Of a stretch of DNA of 64,000 nt, positions 62,964 to 64,000 are shown piece by piece (position 1 is the first letter of the stretch; every line of letters begins with the position of its first letter). Origin of the DNA: Wuchereria bancrofti (taxonomy: Eukaryota; Nematoda; Chromadorea; Rhabditida; Onchocercidae); contig SSBO01000012.1 of the NCBI GenBank assembly GCA_005281725.1, forward strand, positions 21,840,779 to 21,904,778. Direction: 5' to 3'. Below the pieces are notes generated by a model. It was not told the DNA's origin, made no database searches, and was given only the letters and a program-made list of their open reading frames with translations. Position numbers and translations under genes: made by a program.

Positions 62964-64000
62964 TTATAACATATATTTCAAATATAAAGAAAAATAAATT
63001 ATTATCAGTAAAGTTTTCCAGCACAGATAAAGTAAAAAGAAGTAAATATCAGAAATTATTCAGAGATAAAATTCGTTTTCAAATTAATCATTTATCTTAT
63101 ATTCTAGATTTTATCTTATCAGTGCATCACTGATATGGTTATTTGAAAGTTCCGAAATCATATCACAAATAAATAAAGCCTAAAATTCTTTATATGTATG
63201 TTAATTAAAGCAAATATGCATTAAGTGAATTTTTCCAATATTTGTTTTCTTTTCTCTCTCTCCTTCTCTCTCTCTCTCTCTTTCTCGTTCTCATATTAAT
63301 TCGTTAATTAATGGATGAGTCATATCTCATTAATGATCAAAAGTTTATATGGTTAAAATTTATACATATCGTATTGAATTATCAAAAGCAAAAAGTAAAT
63401 CTTGAATAATGATAATAAGTTGAAATAAAAAGTTTCAAAAAAAGTTGAAGTAAAAAGTTTCAAAAAAAAAAATCTATGAATTGTTGAAATAAAAAGTTTC
63501 AAAAAAAGTTGAAGTAAAAAGTTTCAAAAAAAAAAATCTATGAATTGTTGAAATAAAAAGTTTCAAAAAAAGAATATTTTTTTATAAAAAATTTTTATGT
63601 TTACATTTTTTTAAAAAAACAGCGAGAGATATTTTAGTAAATTAAATGTAACAAATGTCATTAATTTAAATTAAAATGACCTGTAATATCATATCAGCTA
63701 ATTCTAGCATTTAAACTTATTCATTTCAAAATAAACAGATCCAATTATTATTCTAGTTGAAAAATTGAAAATTGAAAAATTTAAAAAAAAAAACATAACA
63801 TTTGTCAAAAAATTCAATTATCTGAAAATAAGGATTGTAATAATAATATCAAAATTTATGAATTATTTTTCAACTTCATTAATTTTCCATAATTTCTGGA
63901 AGTAGGAAAAAATGATAGGACAATATTGAATATAAAATGGATCATATTACTCTATGAATCACATTGTGTCGTAAAAATTAATTCGTTATTGCATATGTCG
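62736..64000. other. AT-rich end of window
   Basis: Apart from the CT run and the 64-bp repeat I see nothing gene-like to the end of the window. Confidence 0.5.
63419..63585. repeat. 64-bp tandem repeat, about 2.5 copies
   Basis: GTTGAAATAAAAAGTTTC starts at 63419, 63483 and 63547. Each unit also contains an internal half-repeat (GTTGAAGTAAAAAGTTTC) 28 bases on. Confidence 0.9.

Overview
The window is nuclear DNA of an AT-rich animal with short coding exons, GT-AG introns, TTTCAG-type acceptors, long A/T homopolymers and many microsatellites. The gene content (an LRCH homologue, a ZnT-type zinc transporter, small secreted KRQ peptides) and ATG codons sitting directly against splice acceptors, as expected for spliced-leader transcripts, point to a nematode, most likely a filarial/spirurid species. 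The genus cannot be told from the sequence alone. All gene models below were built by hand from reading frame, intron phase and splice consensus. No transcript or database evidence was available.

Layout. (1) 161-2741 (+): the 3' part of a zinc transporter of the cation diffusion facilitator family; its 5' exons lie outside the window. (2) 4664-22944 (-): a large LRCH-type gene (leucine-rich repeats, long disordered middle, calponin-homology domain) in about 17 exons. It has two competing in-phase last exons: one completes the CH domain, the other replaces its end with a membrane-anchor-like tail. (3) 22945-41052: about 18 kb with no supportable gene, only microsatellites, tandem repeats and a few regulatory-looking patches. 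(4) 41053-44430 (-): three tandem paralogous genes for small secreted peptides with identical architecture: signal peptide and short pro-region in exon 1, a phase-2 intron, then KR followed by Gln and a Gly/aromatic-rich mature peptide. This cluster is the most novel-looking system in the window. (5) 47123-49464 (+): a secreted pepsin-like (A1) protein whose two catalytic motifs are both degraded. (6) 51772-53741 (-): a small helical, probably BAR-domain protein. A 59-bp tandem repeat has copied its last splice acceptor. (7) 56798-58173 (-): a single-pass membrane protein with a Cys-rich ectodomain and a Cys cluster after the membrane segment. (8) 58174-64000: no firm gene, but several tandem repeats, including an 11-copy 24-bp minisatellite that is open in frames on both strands, and a cluster of E2F-like sites.

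The genes do not form an obvious pathway. The three peptide genes are the only functional cluster. Short runs of N at 1635 and 41949-41957 show this is a draft assembly, so homopolymer-length errors are possible.
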